In this document: positions 17,851-26,748 of the stretch, in pieces
How positions within the stretch are numbered: the first letter of the stretch is position 1
How the letters are laid out: every line of letters starts with the position of its first letter
Assembly: GCA_964385635.1 (NCBI GenBank)
Contig: CAYLPU010000014.1
Span: 1-64,000 of the forward strand
Source: CAYLPU01 sp964385635
Lineage (GTDB): Bacteria; Chloroflexota; Anaerolineae; B4-G1
Length of the DNA stretch: 64,000 bases
Direction of reading: 5' to 3'
Translations under genes and position numbers: made by a program
Notes under the pieces: generated by a model
The model's database searches: none
Told to the model about the DNA's origin: nothing
Seen by the model: only the letters and a program-made list of their open reading frames with translations

Positions 17851-18330
17851 ATGAAGTTGCATGAACTGAGGCCCGCAGAGGGGGCGGTACGGAAGTGTAA
17901 GCGCGTGGGAAGGGGTATCGCTGCTGGGCAGGGTAAGACGGCCGGGCGCGGTATGAAAGGCCAGAAGGCTCGCAGTGGTGGCAGCCTGCCGCCCTACTTT
18001 GAGGGTGGCCAGGTGCCACTGGTGCGAAGGCTCCCGTTCGCGCGAGGTGTGGGTTTCCGCGACCCGTGGCGTGTCCGGTTCACGCCGGTCAACGTGAGAC
18101 GGCTCGCGGGCTTCCAGGAGGGGGCCGAGGTTACATCTGAGATGCTGGTCGAGGCGGGCATCATCAAACGTGCGGATGAGCTGGTGGTTATTGTGGGGCG
18201 CGGGGAACTGAAGCACCCGCTCACGGTGAAGGCACACCGGTTTTCAGCCAGTGCGCGGGCCAAGATCGAAGCAGCCGGAGGGGTGGTGGAGGAACTGCCC
18301 TGGCAGCGGGGTGGTCGTCGGACGCGGTAG
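17851..18330 (+). CDS. rplO: 50S ribosomal protein L15
   Basis: L15 (159 aa) is a late-assembly protein. The glycine-rich N-terminus (KRVGRGIAAGQGKTAGRGMKGQKAR) and the FEGGQVPLVRRLP motif are clear. It lies before secY in the spc order. Confidence 0.97.
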   Translation: MKLHELRPAEGAVRKCKRVGRGIAAGQGKTAGRGMKGQKARSGGSLPPYFEGGQVPLVRRLPFARGVGFRDPWRVRFTPVNVRRLAGFQEGAEVTSEMLVEAGIIKRADELVVIVGRGELKHPLTVKAHRFSASARAKIEAAGGVVEELPWQRGGRRTR

Positions 18331-18410
18331 AGCGCGTATTGAAGACGGCAGCGGATCGTGGTATGCAGGACGATGGCGGATTGGAATAGTAACAGGTTGG
18401 GAGTGCGGCG

Positions 18411-19751
18411 ATGATTCAGGCCCTGCGGAACGCTATGACCTTGCCCGATTTAAGGCGCAAGTTGTTTTACACGTTGCTGATTCTTATCATCTACCGGATG
18501 GCGGCGCACGTGCCGGTACCGGGCGTAGACCAGGCGGCACTCCAGCAACTGTTGGCGGGGACTGGCGGTGCCAGTCAGTTGTTCAACCTGCTGGACATGC
18601 TCTCTGGTGGGGCAGTGTCCCGTTTTTCGGTCATGGCGAATGGTGTGTATCCGTACATCACTGCTACGATTGTCTTTCAGTTGTTGGTTCCGATTATCCC
18701 AAAGTTGGAACGGCTGTCCGAGGAGGGAGAGGCAGGGCGACGTAAGCTCAATCAGTGGACGTATTACATAACCATTCCGCTCGGATTGCTGCAGGCTTTT
18801 GGACAGGTCCGGTTGGTCAACGCTGGAGTGGGTGGTGCTCCTGTCTTGCCCCGCTTCGGTTTCAGCCCACCGGAGAACATCCTGCCTACCGTTTCGGTGT
18901 TGATGGCGATGACGGCCGGCACGATGGTCGCCATCTGGTTGGGAGAGTTGGTCAGCGAGCAGGGTATCGGTAATGGACTATCGTTGATCATCTTCAGCGG
19001 CATCGTGGCCGGCGTGCCGCAAAATTTAGGGCGCATCTGGGCCCAGGCTCAGACGACGGGAAGCGGCGGCGTCGGAATGGGGGTATTGATGCTGGGTATC
19101 TTCGTGGCTATCACTGCCATCACGATGTTCGTGATCGTGGTGGTGCAGGAAGGAGAGCGACGTATTCCAGTGCAATACGGTAAGCGAGTGCGGGGCATCA
19201 AGATGTACGCCGGTGGGAGCACTCACATCCCGTTGCGGGTCAACACAGCCGGGATGATCCCGCTGATTTTTGGCCAGTCCTTTCTCACCTTCCCGGCGGT
19301 GATCGCGCAGTTCTTCGTTGGCAACGAGAATGCTGGGGTGGCCCAGTTTGCCCAGGTGGTGATGAATTTCTTTAGCGGGCAGAGCCCGTGGTACGGCTTG
19401 CTTTACTTCCTGACGGTTGTGGGTTTCACTTATTTCTATACCGATATAATGATCCAACAGCAGGATTTGCCGGGCGCGCTGCGACGACAGGGGGGCTTCA
19501 TCCCGGGGATCCGACCGGGCAAGAAGACGGCAGACTACATCAATTCTGTCTACCGACGTATCACGCTGGTGGGGGCGGTCTTCCTGGGCGGTGTGGCGGT
19601 GTTGCCTTACGTCGTGGACCTGTTCTTGCAAACGAAGGTACTGCTCATCACCTCTTCTGGCCTGTTGATCGTGGTCGGTGTGGTGCTGGATACGATGCGC
19701 CAGTTGGAAGCCCAACTCCTGATGCGCCATTACGAAGGGTTCATCAAGTAA
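18411..19751 (+). CDS. secY: Preprotein translocase subunit SecY
   Basis: SecY (446 aa) forms the protein-conducting channel with SecE and SecG. About ten membrane segments are visible; family motifs include YRMAAHVPVPGVD near the N-terminus, EQGIGNGLSLIIF (about 180-195), and the QLEAQLLMRHYEGFIK end. rpmJ follows directly; the adk, map and infA genes often found here are absent. Confidence 0.98.
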   Translation: MIQALRNAMTLPDLRRKLFYTLLILIIYRMAAHVPVPGVDQAALQQLLAGTGGASQLFNLLDMLSGGAVSRFSVMANGVYPYITATIVFQLLVPIIPKLERLSEEGEAGRRKLNQWTYYITIPLGLLQAFGQVRLVNAGVGGAPVLPRFGFSPPENILPTVSVLMAMTAGTMVAIWLGELVSEQGIGNGLSLIIFSGIVAGVPQNLGRIWAQAQTTGSGGVGMGVLMLGIFVAITAITMFVIVVVQEGERRIPVQYGKRVRGIKMYAGGSTHIPLRVNTAGMIPLIFGQSFLTFPAVIAQFFVGNENAGVAQFAQVVMNFFSGQSPWYGLLYFLTVVGFTYFYTDIMIQQQDLPGALRRQGGFIPGIRPGKKTADYINSVYRRITLVGAVFLGGVAVLPYVVDLFLQTKVLLITSSGLLIVVGVVLDTMRQLEAQLLMRHYEGFIK

Positions 19752-19765
19752 GGAGGTATGATGCG

Positions 19766-19879
19766 ATGAAGGTCTCACCCTCAGTAAAGCGGCGTTGTCC
19801 GAAGTGCAAGATTATCCGGCGGCGCGGAGTGGTGCGGGTGATTTGTGATAACCCGAAGCACAAGCAGCGCCAGGGATAG
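19766..19879 (+). CDS. rpmJ: 50S ribosomal protein L36
   Basis: This 37-aa protein is the smallest gene of the block. MKVSPSVKRRCPKCKIIRRR with C-x2-C, a later Cys and a His gives the zinc-ribbon pattern of the zinc-binding L36 form. AGGAGG lies upstream. Confidence 0.95.
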   Translation: MKVSPSVKRRCPKCKIIRRRGVVRVICDNPKHKQRQG

Positions 19880-19882
19880 TGA

Positions 19883-19917
19883 GTTGCAGGTAGCAGGCTG
19901 TAGATTGCAGATTGTAG
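19883..19917 (+). repeat. Degenerate heptamer tandem repeat
   Basis: Five 7-nt units in a row (GTTGCAG, GTAGCAG, GCTGTAG, ATTGCAG, ATTGTAG) fill most of the 48-nt gap between rpmJ and rpsM. This resembles the short heptanucleotide repeats seen in intergenic DNA of cyanobacteria and other groups; no function can be read from it. Confidence 0.6.
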
Positions 19918-19927
19918 GAGAGGGAGT

Positions 19928-20317
19928 ATGGCGCGTATTGCAGGGATAGACTTGCCGCGGAACAAGCCGATAGAGATCGGTCTGACGTATATTTATGGCA
20001 TCGGGCGCAGCCTGAGCAACGAGATTCTGTACAAGGCTGGAGTAGATCCAGCCACGCGAGTCAAGGATCTGACGGAATCAGAGATTGCTGGGTTGCGCGA
20101 GGTCATTGACCGCGAGTACCATGTTGAGGGAGACTTGCGGCGCGAGGTGCAGATGAACATCCGACGTCTGATAGATATCGGGTGCTATCGGGGTCTGCGT
20201 CACCGCCGCAACCTGCCTGTGCGTGGCCAGCGTACACGGACGAACGCTCGCACCAGGCGTGGTCCCAAGAAGACCGTGCCTGGCCGTGGACGGCGACGTG
20301 GGATGAAGAAGAAGTAG
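19928..20317 (+). CDS. rpsM: 30S ribosomal protein S13
   Basis: S13 (129 aa) bridges the subunits and touches P-site tRNA. MARIAGIDLPRNKPIEIGLTYIYGIG and RGQRTRTNARTRRGP are standard. It opens the alpha-operon order rpsM-rpsK-rpsD-rpoA-rplQ. Confidence 0.98.
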   Translation: MARIAGIDLPRNKPIEIGLTYIYGIGRSLSNEILYKAGVDPATRVKDLTESEIAGLREVIDREYHVEGDLRREVQMNIRRLIDIGCYRGLRHRRNLPVRGQRTRTNARTRRGPKKTVPGRGRRRGMKKK

Positions 20318-20342
20318 TCGTAGGTCTGATGCAGGAGGGGTA

Positions 20343-20744
20343 ATGGCGCAAGGTAAGCAAGCAGGTCGGCGTCGTGGGGGGCGCCGGGTCAAGAAGAATG
20401 TTCCGCATGGGCAGGCCCATATTTATGCCACCTTTAACAACACGATCGTGACAATGACCGACCTGCAGGGGAACGTCATCAACTGGACCAGTGGTGGGAC
20501 GGTCGGATTCAAGGGATCACGCAAGAGCACCCCTTTCGCGGCCCGACAAGCGGCTCAGAAGGCGGCCAGGGAAGCGATGGACAACGGAATGATTGAGGTG
20601 GACGTCTACATCAACGGGCCTGGCCCTGGACGGGAAGCAGCGGTCCGCTCTATCCAGGCGGCGGGTTTGAGGGTGCGTTCTATCGCCGATGTGACCCCGA
20701 TTCCACATAACGGCTGTCGCCCGCCCAAGAAGCGCCGGACATAG
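20343..20744 (+). CDS. rpsK: 30S ribosomal protein S11
   Basis: S11 (133 aa) lies on the 30S platform. NVPHGQAHIYATFNNTIVTMTD, GFKGSRKSTPFAARQAA and the closing TPIPHNGCRPPKKRR are diagnostic. Confidence 0.98.
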   Translation: MAQGKQAGRRRGGRRVKKNVPHGQAHIYATFNNTIVTMTDLQGNVINWTSGGTVGFKGSRKSTPFAARQAAQKAAREAMDNGMIEVDVYINGPGPGREAAVRSIQAAGLRVRSIADVTPIPHNGCRPPKKRRT

Positions 20745-20795
20745 TCCGAGAATTACAGCGGATGATAAGCGGATAGATGGATTAGGAGTGAGAGT

Positions 20796-21437
20796 ATGGC
20801 CAGATATACCGGCCCGGTCTGTAAACTGTGCCGTCGTGAAGGGGAAAAACTGTTCTTGAAGGGGGAGCGTTGCCGTTCGTCCAAATGCCCGTTTGAGCGA
20901 GACCGTGGCTATCCGCCCGGTGAGCATGGGCGACTCGCCCGCTTCCGCCGCCGTCGCCCGTCCGATTACTCACGTCAGTTGCGTGAGAAGCAGAAAGCGC
21001 GACGCATCTACGGGGTGCTGGAGCGCCAGTTCCGGCGCTACTTCCGAGAGGCGGAGCGCCTGCAGGGTCTTACTGGTGAGAATCTACTCGCTTTGTTGGA
21101 AAGTCGGCTGGACAATGTTATCTATCGGCTGGGGTTCGCTGACTCACGAGCGCAGGCGCGCCAGTTGGTGCAGCACGGTCATTTCGTCGTCAATGGTCGC
21201 CGCACTAACATCCCATCCTGTCTGGTTCGCTCGCAGGATATGATTACGGTGCGGAATGGAAGCCGTAAGCGCACCTACTTCAGGGAACGTGCCAAGCGAT
21301 TGGATGAGGGGACAGCGCCAGTCTGGCTGAGCCTGGATGCGAAGACGATGACGGCTCGAGTGCTGAAAGTGCCTACGCGGGAAGATATTGAGACGACATT
21401 GAATGAGCAGATGGTTGTGGGGTACTATTCGCGCTAG
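20796..21437 (+). CDS. rpsD: 30S ribosomal protein S4
   Basis: S4 (213 aa) nucleates 30S assembly. The N-terminus has a four-Cys zinc knuckle (CKLCRREGEKLFLKGERC then CPF), and the S4 RNA-binding domain covers LESRLDNVIYRLGFADSRAQARQLVQHGHF. A 132-nt gap without recognised signals separates it from rpoA. Confidence 0.97.
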   Translation: MARYTGPVCKLCRREGEKLFLKGERCRSSKCPFERDRGYPPGEHGRLARFRRRRPSDYSRQLREKQKARRIYGVLERQFRRYFREAERLQGLTGENLLALLESRLDNVIYRLGFADSRAQARQLVQHGHFVVNGRRTNIPSCLVRSQDMITVRNGSRKRTYFRERAKRLDEGTAPVWLSLDAKTMTARVLKVPTREDIETTLNEQMVVGYYSR

Positions 21438-21569
21438 GGATGTGTCATCTCTTTTCTTGGGACAATGGATTGGTGGACTGGAAGAGGTTCTCCCGTGTGT
21501 ATCTTTGCTCTGATTTGTTCCACGATGTTCTTTCTGCGCAGGCCAGGGGCTAGCCGAACATAGGAGGAA

Positions 21570-22526
21570 ATGTTGTCAGTTCCAGTGCTGCCGAAAATTG
21601 AGACCGATGCGATCTCACAGACTTATGGTCGATTTGTGATCGGCCCGTTGGAGAGTGGCTTCGGAATTACGTTAGGCAACGTACTCCGACGGGTATTGCT
21701 CTCCTCGCTGCCTGGCGCGGCGGTGACTTCGATTCGTGTTTCCGACGTTGCGCACGAGTTCTCTACTATCCCAGGTATGCGAGAAGACGTGATGCAGTTC
21801 ATCTTGCAAGTCAAACAACTGCGCCTGAAGATGGACAGTCAGGAACCGATGCGCATGTCGCTGCAAGTGCGAAGTGAGGGCACGATGACGGCTAGCGATA
21901 TTCATGCTCCTCCAGAGATCGAAATCCTGAACTCGGACCTCTATCTCTTCACCGTGGACTCCAGCGATGTGCGTCTTGACATTGAGTTCATGGTTGAACA
22001 GGGTCGGGGTTACCTGTCGTCCGATGGGCGCGGTCGGACGCCAATTGGTGAATTGCCTGTGGATGGTATATTCAGCCCTATTCGTCGCGTCGCTTTCGAC
22101 GTAGATCGGGCGCGGGTGGGCCAGATGACCAATTACGACCGCCTGACGCTGGAGATCTGGAGCGATGGCCGGACTGCGCCATTGGATGCGCTTAAGGAGG
22201 CAGCGCACATTTTGGTGACTCATTTACGACTGATCGCCGGCCTTGCCCTGGAAGAGGATGTCGAACTGGTTGAGGAGGAGACCGGCCTGCCCCGAGAGGT
22301 CTATGAGACGCCCATCGAACAACTTGATCTGAGTGTACGTGTGTTCAATTCCCTCAAGCGCACCGGCATCACCAGTGTGGGTGAGGTGCTGGAGATGCTG
22401 GCGCGGGGAGATGATACCTTACTGACTATCCGTAACTTCGGGGATAAATCACTGATTGAATTGAAGGCCTGCCTCCAGGAACGTGGATTTCTGGGGGAAA
22501 GTGCGGGGGAGAGTGGAGGTGCGTAG
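21570..22526 (+). CDS. rpoA: DNA-directed RNA polymerase alpha subunit
   Basis: Alpha (318 aa) dimerises to start polymerase assembly and binds activators and UP elements. The N-terminal domain has GNVLRRVLLSSLPGAAVTSIR; the C-terminal domain (about 250-310) has LDLSVRVFNSLKRTGITSVGEV and the LTIRNFGDKSLIELKACL helix-hairpin-helix. AGGAGG precedes ATG 21570, and the stop abuts rplQ. Confidence 0.98.
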   Translation: MLSVPVLPKIETDAISQTYGRFVIGPLESGFGITLGNVLRRVLLSSLPGAAVTSIRVSDVAHEFSTIPGMREDVMQFILQVKQLRLKMDSQEPMRMSLQVRSEGTMTASDIHAPPEIEILNSDLYLFTVDSSDVRLDIEFMVEQGRGYLSSDGRGRTPIGELPVDGIFSPIRRVAFDVDRARVGQMTNYDRLTLEIWSDGRTAPLDALKEAAHILVTHLRLIAGLALEEDVELVEEETGLPREVYETPIEQLDLSVRVFNSLKRTGITSVGEVLEMLARGDDTLLTIRNFGDKSLIELKACLQERGFLGESAGESGGA

Positions 22527-22940
22527 ATGCGACATCGCGTCGCGGGAAAGAAGCTGAATCGCTCCAGCGGTCACCGCAAGGCTTTGCGCCGCAACCTGGT
22601 GACGGCATTGTTCCATCACGAGCGTATTGAGACCACCGAGGCGAAGGCCAAGGCGATCCGCGGGCAGGCGGAAAAACTGATCACACTGGCGAAACGTGGT
22701 CTGGTGGCGGAGCGGGAAGATCCGAGTCGAGGCATCTACGCTCGTCGGCTGGCAGCCGGTCGCTTGAACCGATGGGTGACGGAGCCTGATGGCACGGTAG
22801 TGGATGTCTTGGAAAGGCTATTTGAGGACATCGCACCGCGTTATGTGGACAGACCGGGTGGCTACACCCGTATTTACAAGTTGGGGCCTCGTAAGGGCGA
22901 TGCCGCGCCGATGGTCCTGTTGGAGTTGATTGAGGAGTAG
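22527..22940 (+). CDS. rplQ: 50S ribosomal protein L17
   Basis: L17 (137 aa) starts MRHRVAGKKLNRSSGHRKAL and ends in the PRKGDAAPMVLLELIEE block. It begins directly after the rpoA stop codon. Confidence 0.98.
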   Translation: MRHRVAGKKLNRSSGHRKALRRNLVTALFHHERIETTEAKAKAIRGQAEKLITLAKRGLVAEREDPSRGIYARRLAAGRLNRWVTEPDGTVVDVLERLFEDIAPRYVDRPGGYTRIYKLGPRKGDAAPMVLLELIEE

Positions 22941-22977
22941 GAGCGGGAGACAGACGGGCGCGACGAAAGGGGTCCCT

Positions 22978-23706
22978 ATGCGGGTACGGGCGGTCATCGC
23001 CTACGACGGAACCGACTACGGTGGGTTCCAACGTCAGACCAACGCCCCGACCGTTCAAGCGGTACTGGAAGCGGCGCTGGCGCAGGTGACCCAGGAGGCG
23101 ATCACTGTCCAGGCAGCGGGTCGCACTGACGCTGGTGTGCACGCGGTGGGGCAGGTTGTTGCCTTCAACGCGGCTTGGCGGCATGAGTTGAGTGATCTGC
23201 TGCGGGCGTTGAACGCGGTTCTGCCCGCTGATGTCGCTGTGCAAGCGGTTGTGGAGGCCTCGCTGGACTTTCACCCGCGCTACGATGCCCGCAGCCGGCG
23301 CTATCGGTACACGCTGTACAACGCGCCGGTGCGCTGGCCTTTGGCCCGGCGATACAGTCTGCACCTGGCTTCCCCGCTGGATGTGGCAATGATGCAGCGG
23401 GCGGCACAGGCTCTGGTGGGCGAGCACGACTTCGCCACCTTCGGCAAGCCGCCGCAGGGCAAGATCACGGTGCGGCGGGTGCTGGTGGCAGAGTGGAGTG
23501 GGGAGCCACCTTGGCTGACTTTTGATGTCGAGGCTAACGCTTTTCTCTACCGTATGGTGCGTAGCATCGTTGGCACGTTGCTCCAGGTGGGGCAGGGCAG
23601 GATGAGCGTGGAGAAGTTTGTGTCGGTGTTGGCATCGTGTGATCGCAGCCAGTCTGGGCCGACGGCCCTTCCGCATGGGCTGTGTCTGACGGAAGTGAAG
23701 TATTGA
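22978..23706 (+). CDS. truA: tRNA pseudouridine synthase A
   Basis: TruA (242 aa) makes pseudouridine at tRNA positions 38-40. The catalytic aspartate sits in AAGRTDAGVHAVGQV (about 50-64), and the FLYRMVRSIVGTLLQVGQG block marks the C-terminal half. ATG 22978 is chosen because family similarity begins there (RVRAVIAYDGTDYGGFQRQ). It overlaps nothing and leads into rplM after 47 nt. Confidence 0.96.
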   Translation: MRVRAVIAYDGTDYGGFQRQTNAPTVQAVLEAALAQVTQEAITVQAAGRTDAGVHAVGQVVAFNAAWRHELSDLLRALNAVLPADVAVQAVVEASLDFHPRYDARSRRYRYTLYNAPVRWPLARRYSLHLASPLDVAMMQRAAQALVGEHDFATFGKPPQGKITVRRVLVAEWSGEPPWLTFDVEANAFLYRMVRSIVGTLLQVGQGRMSVEKFVSVLASCDRSQSGPTALPHGLCLTEVKY

Positions 23707-23753
23707 CGCCTGTTTGTTGGGAAAGGCGTGTTTCGGATGGGAGTGTCGAAATC

Positions 23754-24191
23754 GTGGAAAAGACTTACGTGACGAAGAAAGAGGATGTCCAGCGAGAGTG
23801 GTACGTGGTGGACGCCACGGGACAGACGCTGGGGCGACTGGCTACTGAGGTGGCACGCATCCTGCGTGGCAAGCACAAGCCCATTTACTCACCCTCGGTT
23901 GATACCGGTGACTATGTGATTATCATCAATGCCGAGAAAATTCACGTTACTGGACGCAAACTGGATCAGAAAATCTACTATCGTTACTCTGGCTATCCGG
24001 GTGGGCTCAAGGAGATCGCACTGCGTAACCTGCTTCAGAAGCATCCCACGCGGGTGCTTGAGCACGCGGTGCGAGGTATGCTGCCGCGAAGCCGGCTCGG
24101 CCGGCGAATGTTCAAAAAGTTGAAGGTCTATGCTGGCCCAGATCATCCGCACGCGGCACAGCAGCCTAAGCCCTTGGAGTTGAGAGCGTAG
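23754..24191 (+). CDS. rplM: 50S ribosomal protein L13
   Basis: L13 (145 aa from GTG 23754) is an early 50S assembly protein. The blocks EWYVVDATGQTLGRLATEVA, GDYVIIINAEKIHVTGRK and VRGMLPRSRLGRRMFKKLKVYAG are complete. Upstream in-frame residues overlapping truA are not conserved. Confidence 0.96.
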   Translation: MEKTYVTKKEDVQREWYVVDATGQTLGRLATEVARILRGKHKPIYSPSVDTGDYVIIINAEKIHVTGRKLDQKIYYRYSGYPGGLKEIALRNLLQKHPTRVLEHAVRGMLPRSRLGRRMFKKLKVYAGPDHPHAAQQPKPLELRA

Positions 24192-24199
24192 GAGGGGAA

Positions 24200-24595
24200 A
24201 TGGCAATGGAGTATTACGAAGCGGTTGGACGGCGCAAGAGTGCCACGGCGCGGGTGCGCCTGTTTCCTGGAGGCACTGGCGTCATCATCGTCAACGACCG
24301 ACCGCTTGAAGAGTACTTGGCCCGGGAGACGGATGTGCTCCGGCTCAAGGAACCGTTTCAGGTGACGGCGACGGAGAACCGTTTCGACGTCAGCGTCAAA
24401 GTGAAGGGGGGAGGGGTGAATGGCCAGGCCGGGGCGGTCCGGCTGGGCATCGCGCGGGCGCTGTTGAAGGTGGATCCGGACTTGAGGCCGATCCTGCGCA
24501 AAGGGGGGTTTCTCACCCGCGATGCGCGGGTAAAGGAGCGTAAGAAGCCTGGTCTCAAGCGGGCTCGCAAGGCACCCCAGTACACGAAACGGTAA
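24200..24595 (+). CDS. rpsI: 30S ribosomal protein S9
   Basis: S9 (131 aa) reaches the P site with its C-terminal tail (KKPGLKRARKAPQYTKR). YEAVGRRKSATARVRLFPG opens the protein. It is the last gene of the ribosomal block and is followed by a terminator. Confidence 0.98.
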   Translation: MAMEYYEAVGRRKSATARVRLFPGGTGVIIVNDRPLEEYLARETDVLRLKEPFQVTATENRFDVSVKVKGGGVNGQAGAVRLGIARALLKVDPDLRPILRKGGFLTRDARVKERKKPGLKRARKAPQYTKR

Positions 24596-24619
24596 GCATA
24601 AGGAAATCGGTAGATATAT

Positions 24620-24659
24620 GGGGCAGGGCAGAGTGGCCTTGCCCCTTTCGCGTTTCTGT
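24620..24659 (+). terminator. Intrinsic terminator after rpsI
   Basis: A 10-bp stem with one G-T pair (24620-24629 with 24636-24645, loop AGAGTG) is followed by TTTCGCGTTTCTGT. It ends the ribosomal protein block. Confidence 0.75.
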
Positions 24660-24675
24660 CCCACGGAGGTGTTGT

Positions 24676-26118
24676 ATGGGCACAATCACCATCGTTGGGC
24701 TTGGGCCTGGTGATCCACGTTACCTGACGAGAGAAGCCTGGGCGATGCTGAAATCCGCCGATGAAATCTGGCTGCGCACAAAGCGTCACCCGACCGTGGT
24801 TGGACTACCACCACATCTGACGTTGTACTCATTTGATTATCTCTACGAGAAGGCAGAGGATTTCCCGCAGGTCTACAATGCCATCACTGAAGAGGTGCTG
24901 CGACTGGGGCAACGTTCGGAGGGAATCATTTATGCTGTGCCGGGCCATCCGCTGGTAGGGGAAGCCACGGTGATGCAGGTTCTGTCGGGGGCGGAGGAGG
25001 CTGGCCTGGCAGTGCGCGTTATAGAGGGGCTGAGTTTTATCGAACCCACGCTCGCGGTGCTGCGGATAGACGCGCTGGCCGGCCTGCAAGTTTGCGATGC
25101 GGTGGAACTGGCGGCTTGCTATCACCCGCCGCTCAATCCAGACCTGCCGGCACTGTTGGGGCAACTTTACGGCCGGGCGCTCGCCGCCGACGTCAAACTC
25201 ACGCTGATGAACCAGTATCCCGATGACCACGAGGTGGTGCTGGTGCGCGCGGCCGGAACCTCTGCGCAGCGCGTCGTTCGCTTGCCGCTCTATGAACTCG
25301 ACCGCCAGGATGACATCGCTCACCTGACAACGCTTTACATACCACCGCTTCTCGGTGTCACTAGTTTCGAGGGCTTGCAGGGCACGGTGGCTCGCCTCCG
25401 CGCGCCGAATGGCTGCCCATGGGATCGCGAGCAGACCCACGAAAGCCTGCGAGCAGGACTGCTGGAGGAGGCCTACGAGGTATTGGCAGGTATTGACGCG
25501 GGCGACGTGAATGCGCTGCAGGAAGAGTTAGGCGACCTGTTGTTGCAGGTTTTGCTTCACGTACAGATCGCCCTTGAGGTGGGTGAGTTCAAGATGGCGC
25601 AGGTCATCTCCGGGATTGACGCCAAACTCAAGCATCGCCACCCTCATGTATGGGGCGAGCGACGGGTGAAGGACACCAAAGAGGTGTTGCAGCGGTGGGA
25701 GGAACTGAAGCGGGAGGAGAAAGGGGAGGAACGATCTGTGTTGGATGGCGTACCGGCACCGTTGCCAGCATTACAGCAGGCGGATACGTACGGTCGGCGC
25801 GCGGCCCGGTTGGGCTTCGATTGGCCTGAGGCGGGAGGCGTGATCGATAAGATTTGGGAGGAGATCGCCGAAGTGGAGGCGGCGATCATCCCGAGGGAGC
25901 AAGAGGCGGAGTTAGGTGACCTGCTGTTTGCAGTGGTCAACTGGGCCCGCTGGCTCGATGTGGACCCGGAGACGGCGTTGCGGAGGGCGAATGTTCGCTT
26001 TGCGCGTCGCTTTCGCAGAGTAGAGCGGATGGCCCGCGAGCGGGGGCTGGATATGGTGTCATTGACGATTGATGAATTAGAGGCTCTCTGGCAGGAGGCG
26101 AAGTTGAATGGCGGATGA
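24676..26118 (+). CDS. mazG: MazG family protein fused to tetrapyrrole-methylase domain (YabN type)
   Basis: This 480-aa protein joins an N-terminal SAM-dependent methylase-like domain (about 1-230, IVGLGPGDPRYLTREAW and YAVPGHPLVGEATV) to two MazG NTP-pyrophosphohydrolase modules (about 245-355 and 380-470). The EELGDLLLQVLLH and EAELGDLLFAVVNWARW helices carry the metal-binding acidic residues. The architecture is that of Bacillus YabN; the family hydrolyses non-canonical or excess NTPs. The role of the methylase domain in such fusions is unclear. Confidence 0.94.
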   Translation: MGTITIVGLGPGDPRYLTREAWAMLKSADEIWLRTKRHPTVVGLPPHLTLYSFDYLYEKAEDFPQVYNAITEEVLRLGQRSEGIIYAVPGHPLVGEATVMQVLSGAEEAGLAVRVIEGLSFIEPTLAVLRIDALAGLQVCDAVELAACYHPPLNPDLPALLGQLYGRALAADVKLTLMNQYPDDHEVVLVRAAGTSAQRVVRLPLYELDRQDDIAHLTTLYIPPLLGVTSFEGLQGTVARLRAPNGCPWDREQTHESLRAGLLEEAYEVLAGIDAGDVNALQEELGDLLLQVLLHVQIALEVGEFKMAQVISGIDAKLKHRHPHVWGERRVKDTKEVLQRWEELKREEKGEERSVLDGVPAPLPALQQADTYGRRAARLGFDWPEAGGVIDKIWEEIAEVEAAIIPREQEAELGDLLFAVVNWARWLDVDPETALRRANVRFARRFRRVERMARERGLDMVSLTIDELEALWQEAKLNGG

Positions 26119-26140
26119 CGAGTAGCAAATGACAAGTGAT

Positions 26141-26170
26141 AAAACCCCACTCGATAAGAGTGGGGTTTTT
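26141..26170. terminator. Bidirectional terminator between mazG and tRNA-Pro
   Basis: A perfect 12-bp stem (26141-26152 with 26158-26169, loop GATAA) has an A run before it and a T run after it, so it can work in both directions. It serves convergent mazG (+) and tRNA-Pro (-). Confidence 0.9.
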
Positions 26171-26226
26171 CGTCAACAAGCGGCAGTCTCTAAGCCTGCC
26201 CCGCTTCTGCACCGAAAACCAATCAG

Positions 26227-26302
26227 TCGGGGCGCGGGGATTTGAACCCCGGACCTCAGCATCCCGATTGCTGCGCGCTAGCCTGGCTGCGCTACGCCCC
26301 GA
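26227..26302 (-). tRNA. tRNA-Pro (anticodon CGG)
   Basis: The minus strand folds into a 76-nt cloverleaf: acceptor TCGGGGC with GCCCCGA, anticodon stem CAGCA/TGCTG and loop ATCGGGA giving CGG (reads CCG), and T arm CGGGG-TTCAAAT-CCCCG. CCA is not encoded. Confidence 0.93.
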
Positions 26303-26312
26303 CGGTGAGATT

Positions 26313-26340
26313 ATTATACCCCATTCGGGCTGTTTGGCAA
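26313..26340 (-). promoter_or_regulatory. Promoter of tRNA-Pro
   Basis: Read on the minus strand, TTGCCA (26340-26335) and TATAAT (26318-26313) are 16 nt apart and end 10 nt before the tRNA. It is back to back with the arsR promoter. Confidence 0.8.
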
Positions 26341-26348
26341 GGTGTGAC

Positions 26349-26377
26349 TTGACACGTTTCGGTTTCTGCGGTAATAT
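26349..26377 (+). promoter_or_regulatory. Promoter of the arsR-like gene
   Basis: TTGACA (26349-26354) and TAATAT (26372-26377) have a 17-nt spacer. The AT-rich stretch just after it (26378-26408) is a plausible operator, though I see no clean dyad. Confidence 0.75.
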
Positions 26378-26433
26378 ATAAGCGCTTTTTTATAAAATTA
26401 TTCTTTATGTATTGTGGAACTGCGGAGGGCGAT

Positions 26434-26748
26434 ATGGCTGTTCAGCATCGCAAGACGCTCGATGGGGAACTACGGGAGACGGCACGCTATTTTTACGCCC
26501 TTAAGGACATCTTGCGCCTGCGCATCCTCGTGACGCTGGCCAGCAGCGGAGAGATGACCGTAACCAAGTTGGCGCGGACATTGCACATTAGCCAGCCGCT
26601 TGTTTCCTTCCACCTGCGCCCGCTGCGTGTACTCGGGCTGGTTCAGGTTCGTCGAACTGGCCGGGAGGTATACTGTTCTTTGAACCTGTCTGAAATCCAA
26701 CGACGTCAGGCTGAGTTCTTGGAGGTACTGATCAGAGCGGCGGCATAG
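26434..26748 (+). CDS. ArsR-family winged-helix regulator
   Basis: This 104-aa protein is a winged-helix DNA-binding regulator: LRLRILVTLASSGEMTVTKLARTL, recognition helix ISQPLVSFHLRPLRVLGLV, and wing RRTGREVYCSLN. The Cys metal-binding box of metal-sensing ArsR members is missing, so the signal is probably not a metal. Start ATG 26434 follows GGAGGGC. It may control itself and the downstream phosphatidyltransferase, 82 nt away on the same strand. Confidence 0.88.
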   Translation: MAVQHRKTLDGELRETARYFYALKDILRLRILVTLASSGEMTVTKLARTLHISQPLVSFHLRPLRVLGLVQVRRTGREVYCSLNLSEIQRRQAEFLEVLIRAAA

